Source: Neodontobutis hainanensis (Eukaryota > Chordata > Actinopteri > Gobiiformes > Odontobutidae). Taken from it: a stretch of 64,000 nucleotides of DNA. Of the stretch, positions 58,351 to 64,000 are shown piece after piece. Positions within the stretch are counted from its first letter, which is position 1, and the number at the start of each line of letters is the position of its first letter. The stretch is from positions 3,310,501-3,374,500 of the forward strand of contig JALDNG010000041.1 in NCBI GenBank assembly GCA_024349245.1, read 5' to 3'. Position numbers and translations under genes: made by a program. Below the pieces are notes generated by a model, which saw nothing but the letters and a program-made list of their open reading frames with translations, was not told the origin of the DNA and ran no database searches.

Positions 58351-61300
58351 TTAGTTCAACGTTCCCCGACAGTTCTCCGCACCACACAAACAGGGAATCT
58401 TCTCGTCCTCAATTGGAAACTTGTAGTCATACGTGATCTCCTCATTGACGTTAATAGCTTGTCTGGAGTAGATCACAATTTTCTTTTGAGATTCCACCGT
58501 TATGACCTTTGCATAACAGTTAGGCTGAAAGAAAACATAAAATAGTTATAAATTTTATGTAAATGGTTTAACTAGCGTGCCAAAAGCTCTGAGAAAAGGA
58601 TGCAGCGTTTGCCTTACATTGCAGCTGTGGTTGATGAAGCGGGCGAAGTTGCCACACTTGGTAGCGTCTATAATCGTATCGTGATCAACACGGAACATAT
58701 AGCTGCTACCGATTCCCTCTTCCTCATAGCGCTTCTCTCGCATATCAGCAATTACCTGACCGGACAACAATGTGTTTAATTAGAAACATACAATCGGACA
58801 CAAAGTACATTTAAGACAAAAAAAAAAAAGATCATATGTTGGTGTAGTTATTCAGCTTTCTAACCTGTCTGATGTTTTGTCCCACATATTCAATGACCAT
58901 TTCATCAGCAGCTATGGGCTCCAAAGCAAAAAGACCCCAGTCGTGGATGTGCGACTTACAGAATCGGATCTTCTTCTTACGGAACTGAAAAACAAAAAAA
59001 AATATGTTTTACAGCATTACTTTATTGTTCAAGTAAATGAGACCCTACCATGACCTATTTGATCCTGACTTACCTTCAGCTGGTTGAACTTCAGCAGGTC
59101 ACTGTCACAAGCGAAAGAAGACAGCAAACGCCTCTGCTCTGACCGCCGCTCCGAGCCAGCTCTGGTAGAGGCGTGGACCTGAGCAGGAATACTCATTCCC
59201 TTCAGAGAAAGACAAAGATTTATTTTGTATTAATCCATAAATTTTGCTTCAGTTTCTACTAAAAACAAAGCTCTACAAGTTTTTGATGTATGTGTATATT
59301 CCCAAACCAGCCACTCACCTGTGTATCAACTGGTGGCTCCTCTGACTGCAGCCGAGTGCTTTGAAGGTATTTAATCTTGTCCTTCTTGTCAATCTTATAA
59401 TATCCTTCACTTCGCGCACAGCCAGTCACGTGATCCCTCATACCATCATCTCGACGCTTCTTCTTCACTCCAGGAACGTTGGTTGGTGCAGAGGAGTCAA
59501 AGATAAAACTCACAGATGGAACACAAAACAGTTTGATGTTGTTGCTGCTGATAACAGCTTTTTGTTTTTAGTACACACTTCTACCACCAGAGGGAGCTAC
59601 TATGTGACAACTGCTATAACTATAAAGAACTGTTCTCCGAATAGTTGACTGAACCAGTGTTGTTGTTTGCATTTACTATTTGAAGCACTTTGTAAAACAC
59701 TGTAGATACAGTGCACAAACTAAATTATTAGAACAACTGATATCTAACTACCTTAATTACCTCATGTTATGTTGGTAACAACATAACATTTCTGGCCATC
59801 TGTTACAAAGCACACAGTGAGCATTAAAAGGATATCAGGATGGTTGACCCACAGTGTGTCATTGAGCCAGTCGTTGCAGTTGTCCTGCTGGAGCATTTTG
59901 TCGTAGGTGATCTTCAGCAGCCGGATGTCCTCCTCATCAATGCCCTCGTTCCAGATGTCATACAGGATGGTCATCTCCTCAAACTCGGACCGCCGTGAGA
60001 AGTACGACCGAGGGGGTGTGGTGACCGGAGACAGACTGTCCAGCAGCAGCTCCCCCCAGCCCCGCCGCGGCCGCCGAGTGGGCTTTACCACTACAGGTTC
60101 ATCGTCTTCATACGACAGGAAGCCGTCTTCAGTGGGCAGGACAGTATGAGGCACCAATTTATCTTCCCTAAAGTCCAGAGTGGTGCATTCAGGGGACTTA
60201 CCAGACAGAAGTTTTCTCTCTTGGAGCGTAGACTCAGTTGAGACCTTCAAAGACTCCTCTGCTTCAGAAACAACTGGAATCTTTTTGGATTTGGCTCGTG
60301 CAGTCTTCTTCTTGGATGGTGCCGAGTTGGAGGGAACAGGGACATCCAGTGACAGAGAAGCAGGGAGGTCCTCCGAGACTGATGAGGTCTGGTTTGGCAG
60401 GACACTGACTGGTGGCTCTTTGAAAACCGGTCCATCGTCAAGGCTGGCAGAGGACGTTTTTCTGTTCAGGATTAGCACTGTGGGGTCAGGGAACACAGGC
60501 GTGAAGGTTAAATCTCTTCCTGGGGTGCGTGGGACACCAGCGGAAAGGACAGGGGACTGAGCGGGGTAAGAGAAAGGACTACCAGGAATGTGAGGGGAAG
60601 TAAGCAATAGGCTGCTGCCGGTCAGCGGGGCGTCACCTCCAGGTGTGATGGGCACGGTGTCGGTGCTCTGGGACTTGCCCAGACTTCGAGCTCGCTCCAT
60701 CAGGTCTCTGCCCGGCGTCCGCGGGACGTCCTCGTCTGTTGGGAGCCGAGGCCGCTGGGGGAGGTCTGGCAGTGAAGCGGGGGGCGGGTGGAGGAGGGAG
60801 CGACCCTCAAGAGAGGGGTGCGGAGGAAGAGGGAGGTGCATTAAAGATGCAGAGGGTTTGGGGGCAGCTGTGTTTGGATCTACAGAGGTTAGTCGAGCAT
60901 CAGCGCAGGCCACTTCCTCTGGTTCTGCTTTACCTTTGGCTTTTGTCTCCTGGTCGCTGTCCTCCAGGATGCCCATCGGGGTGGGAGGCCGAAGATTTGC
61001 TACAATTTCCCGAGACTCAGCCTTCACAGCTGGAATGTGGCCATCAGAACTCATGTCACGGTCTTTTGCTTTAAGACAAAGAAACATCTTTTAATTTGGC
61101 TTCATAGCTGTTAATTTGGTTTCATAAGAATTTTGTAATGTTATTGTACCTTTAGGCGATGGAGGCTTCAGTTCTTCCGCTGGCTCCTCTGCAGGACTTG
61201 GAGGTCTGCATCTGGACTTGGTCTTGAGCTCCTCCTTGCTCTTTCGGTCCTGCTTATCCTCTAGTATCCGTCCCACCGGAGAACTCGGTGGCTCTTTTAT

Positions 61301-63600
61301 TTCCATCTCACTCTCGTTGTCAGAAGATGAAGACGATGATGATGATGAAGAGGAAGACGAGGAGGTCTTTTTGCTGCCGTCCTCTAGCTCCTCTGTCCCT
61401 TTCTCTTCCTCCTCTTCACTCTCCTCCTCTTCCTCAGAGCTCACCTCATACTCAGAGGAGTCAGAGCTCTCAGCCGACGAGTCAGAGCCAACCTTAGACG
61501 AGACTGAACTCTCGTCTGCGAAAAGTAAAGATATCATTACAAAGTAAGTAGCTGACAGAGGTAAGTCTTAGATCGCTTGTTTTAGTTTTATCTTTATTGA
61601 GATTAGTCCAAAAAACATTACAATTACTTTTTTGTATAAATTCTATAACTCAAAACCCAATTTTGGCTTTTACGGCATTATGTTGGCATGAAAACAACAT
61701 ATAAATGTTGACGAAATAGTGCATAAACAGACGTAATTAAATTAGCAGTTAGGTTTGAAGACTGTTGCTGAGGTAACAAAAGACTAAATTTTTTTCCCGC
61801 AGGAAGTTCAGTTTTTATGTTATTATGCACCAATGCTTTTGTGTATTCAGTTAACTAAAGTCATCTGCATCTCTGAATGGCATGTCCGTAATTAATCTAT
61901 GCATTACCTTCATCAGATGAATCTGTGGACGCATTCTCGCTAGATGAGTCTTGCTCCCGTTCTTCATCCATCTCATCTTCACTCTCCTAATACATGAAAA
62001 TATACTGCATTTCAGCACCACAACACCACATTCATCAGAGAACGTGTCATGTAAGAGATTACTTACTTTGTCTAACAAGGCCTGTTCTGTGGGCTCGGTC
62101 TCCTCGGGCTCCTCCTCTCGGTCAGACAGAGACTCTTCCTCTTTCTCCGAGATGTCTGCCTCTTCTCCCTCACTGTCCAGTTCAAGAGGTCGGGAATGCC
62201 GCCGCTTAGCTGCCATGCTGTCACTATCTATTTTGGATTCATCCGTTGGTTTACCTTCATCCTCGTCATCCACTGGAGTGGAGGGCCGCGCTCGTTTGCT
62301 TTCACCAACGGCTGCAGCCTCAGGGGGACCCTTCCGTTTTACCTGACAACATATCACTACCTTTAAGCACCAACTGTGAATTCTAGAACTAGATGTATCC
62401 ACACTATGACGCTTACCTTGAAGGAAGGCAACCGTATAGCTCCTCTTAAACCAATGCCCAGGCCCATTCCCTCGTAGCCAAGACCTTCGCCCTTGTTCCA
62501 GTTTTCCAACACACTTGAAGCTATCGTCTCTTTGGGTTTGGGTTTTTCTTCCTCTTTACTCTCTGCACCTTTTATTGGTGTCAAAGATGCCTAGGTAAAG
62601 AAAATACATTCAAATTAATTTAAAGGAGCTATCAACTTTATGCCAAGATTTTACATAAAAAATATTCCACTATGGAAACTGACTGATATTTTTCAATTGC
62701 TTGGTCAATGCATTTGACCAAGCAATTAAGAATCATTAATATTAATAATATTAATATTAATAACAACAACAACAACAACAACACACATACATTAAATGTT
62801 ATATTTAAACTTTGAATATTATATATATTCAAACATCTTGAGGTAAATGAAGTTACCTTTGCTGAGCGCTCCTTCTTGTCCCACCACTCGTCGAAGGCCC
62901 TAAAGGCCACCACCTCCACCATTTTGCGGTTAAGGTCCCTTTTCATGATGGCTTTTAGTTCTTTGACAATGACCAGCAGCACTCCGTCCACAGTAGCCTT
63001 GTGTGGATCCTCCTTTTTCGAATCGTAACCTGGAGGAGGAATTGTAGGGTTGAACTTTGGTACACTGGCCTGCTGCCACTGTTGTCCATGAGTGCCTGCT
63101 CCACTTGCAGGAGAAGCACCCATTGATAAAGGTGGGTACGGCCCCCCAAAAGGCCCAGATGCAGTGCTGTCCATGTAATGCGAGTAAGAATAGGGCCCTC
63201 TGGTTTGAGCCATTCGACTCAGTACCTGCTGCTGCATCTGGAAGGACATGGGGACAGTACTCCACTGCTCCCAGCGCAAACAGTTCATTAGCTCCATCTG
63301 CACCAGGGGCATCATGCCGTGAGGGTAGGCACCCATGTGGGCTAGCATATGTGGAGGAACTCCATGAGGATCAGCAAGGTGTGGATGTCCTGGGACACCA
63401 GAGTGAGGGTTGAAGTGGTGATGTGGGATGGGGTAGCCCGCCTGGTGTAGAGCGAAGCTGGGATGAGGGATGGCCATGGTATGCATTGGTGACACTGCAG
63501 AGTTTACGACAATGCCTTTGCCACAGTCTCCACTTGTGATGGGAGTACTGGGCATCTCATCGTCTGAGATTTCCATGTCCTCTCCTGACGACTGATGAAC
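58351..63600 (-). CDS. setd1b: Histone H3K4 methyltransferase SETD1B, C-terminal part (gene continues past the right edge)
   Basis: Eleven exons on the minus strand: 63600-62857, 62590-62417, 62342-62067, 61986-61908, 61515-61150, 61068-59836, 59485-59319, 59199-59074, 58984-58865, 58755-58618 and 58524-58351. They encode 1,198 residues in one frame. Order: His/Pro-rich segment; PHKATVDGVLLVIVKELKAI and EWWDKKER; GEGLGYEGMGLGIGLRGAIRLPSF; acidic and polyserine stretches; SQSTDTVPITPGG; SEFEEMTILYDIWNEGIDEED with WLNDTLW (n-SET start); the WDR5 Win motif GCARSEG; then the SET domain (GLFALEPIAADEMVIEY, FARFINHSCNPNC, EEITYDYKFP) and the post-SET CLCGAENCRGTLN end. Role: catalytic subunit of a COMPASS complex, SAM-dependent H3K4 methylation at promoters. 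SQSTDTVPITPGG and a 12q24-type neighbourhood indicate SETD1B, not SETD1A. Upstream exons (including the RRM) are outside. One intron is AT-AC. Confidence 0.95.
59486..59835 (-). other. setd1b: U12-type AT-AC intron of setd1b
   Basis: Read on the minus strand, the intron begins ATATCCTTTTAATG directly after CATCCTG, a perfect U12 AT-AC 5' splice site. It ends TTTATCTTTGACTCCTCTGCAC. TCTTTGAC resembles the U12 branch element (TCCTTRAC), with the branch A eleven bases before the exon. No GT-AG alternative keeps the reading frame and the conserved length across WLNDTLWVNHP/ATNVPGVKKKRRDDG. The intron (350 bases) also carries a CTCF-like CCACCAGAGGGAGC at 59584-59597. Confidence 0.85.
59584..59597 (+). 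promoter_or_regulatory. CTCF-like motif in the setd1b AT-AC intron
   Basis: CCACCAGAGGGAGC matches the CTCF core with one difference from the best consensus. Binding is inferred. Confidence 0.3.
62763..62784. repeat. (CAA)n microsatellite in a setd1b intron
   Basis: About seven tandem AAC/CAA units after an AT-rich (ATT)n stretch, in the intron between exons 62857-63600 and 62417-62590. Confidence 0.9.
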
Positions 63601-64000
63601 CTGAGGAGAAAAGAGTAAACTGTCAGCACTACAATGAATGTTAAAATGTTCTGTAATGTTTAATTGTTTATTTGTGAATAAAAAAAAAAAAACTGGAATT
63701 AAAAAAAAAACTGACTGCCATATGAATTTGAGAATTTTTTTTGAAGCTAAACATTTCACCTCTCATCTAAAAAGGATCTAGACAGCACTGACATTTTAAA
63801 TGAGGTGGAAAAACAGATTTAAGTGAGCTTAAATAAAAAATTGCAGGGATTTAATTAGACAAAGTATAAATTATGAGTCGAGTTCAAAGGTTAGTCCATA
63901 CACCGGGATAAAAAAAGTGACCCATGTACTGGATTTTATCAAAAAACTTTCATGGAATATTACACCAATTGTGGATCTTTCCTGTTTATGATTGCAAACT
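63601..64000 (-). other. setd1b: setd1b intron running to the window edge
   Basis: The exon at 62857-63600 has a clear acceptor on its 5' side (CTCCTCAG). The remaining 400 bases are AT-rich with A-runs at 63680-63691 and 63701-63710 and contain no exon I can recognise. Confidence 0.6.

Noticed and set aside
61218..61547. Plus-strand ORF rich in Ser opposite setd1b
   Set aside because: It is the antisense shadow of the acidic/polyserine coding region of setd1b.

Overview
The window is nuclear DNA from a ray-finned (teleost) fish. Evidence: vertebrate multi-exon genes with GT-AG introns, protein sequences that are recognisable vertebrate orthologues, fish-type repeats (a Tc1-like element, an L2/SINE-type 3' tail, a hAT-like element) and AT-rich intergenic DNA. 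I cannot name the species.

Layout, left to right. 1-1975 (+): one long exon encoding a proline-rich, disordered sequence. 5998-10104 (+): coro1c (coronin-1C), ten coding exons. 12140-13462 (+): selplg (PSGL-1), one coding exon. 16502-17317 (+): tmem119, one coding exon. 17.7-18.7 kb: a hAT-like element. About 19.9-20.4 kb: an unidentified ORF. 21876-24153 (-): iscu, five exons. 24484-25251: a deleted Tc1-like transposon. 27031-28038 (+): cmklr1 (chemerin receptor-like). 29940-31329 (+): rnf185. 32141-33880 (-): a MADF-BESS protein. 35338-36201 (+): gsc2. 37193-39994 (+): ess2 (DGCR14). 41191-49421 (+): dgcr2. 52583-55364 (+): a GPI-type carbonic anhydrase of the CA15/CA4 group. 58351-63600 (-): the C-terminal 1,198 residues of setd1b, whose 5' part lies beyond the right edge.

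These genes do not form a pathway. The interest is in the synteny. coro1c, selplg, tmem119, iscu, cmklr1 and setd1b have human orthologues on 12q24. rnf185, gsc2, ess2, dgcr2 and the CA15 relics lie on human 22q. The window therefore joins a 12q24 block to a 22q11 (DiGeorge-region) block within 64 kb. TSSK2, the intronless gene between ESS2 and DGCR2 in mammals, is not seen here.

The observations most worth checking are: (a) the 1.9-kb proline-rich exon upstream of coro1c ends in a splice donor whose phase joins it in frame to the first coronin coding exon, suggesting a giant N-terminally extended coronin; (b) a textbook U12-type AT-AC intron in setd1b between the disordered region and the n-SET/Win region; (c) a PSGL-1 ectodomain with no tyrosine at all, so the sulfotyrosine selectin-binding mode is impossible; (d) loss of the NPxxY asparagine in the chemerin receptor; (e) a four-codon uORF that abuts the dgcr2 start codon. 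All exon boundaries were placed by eye from splice consensus, reading phase and remembered family sequences; no search was run.
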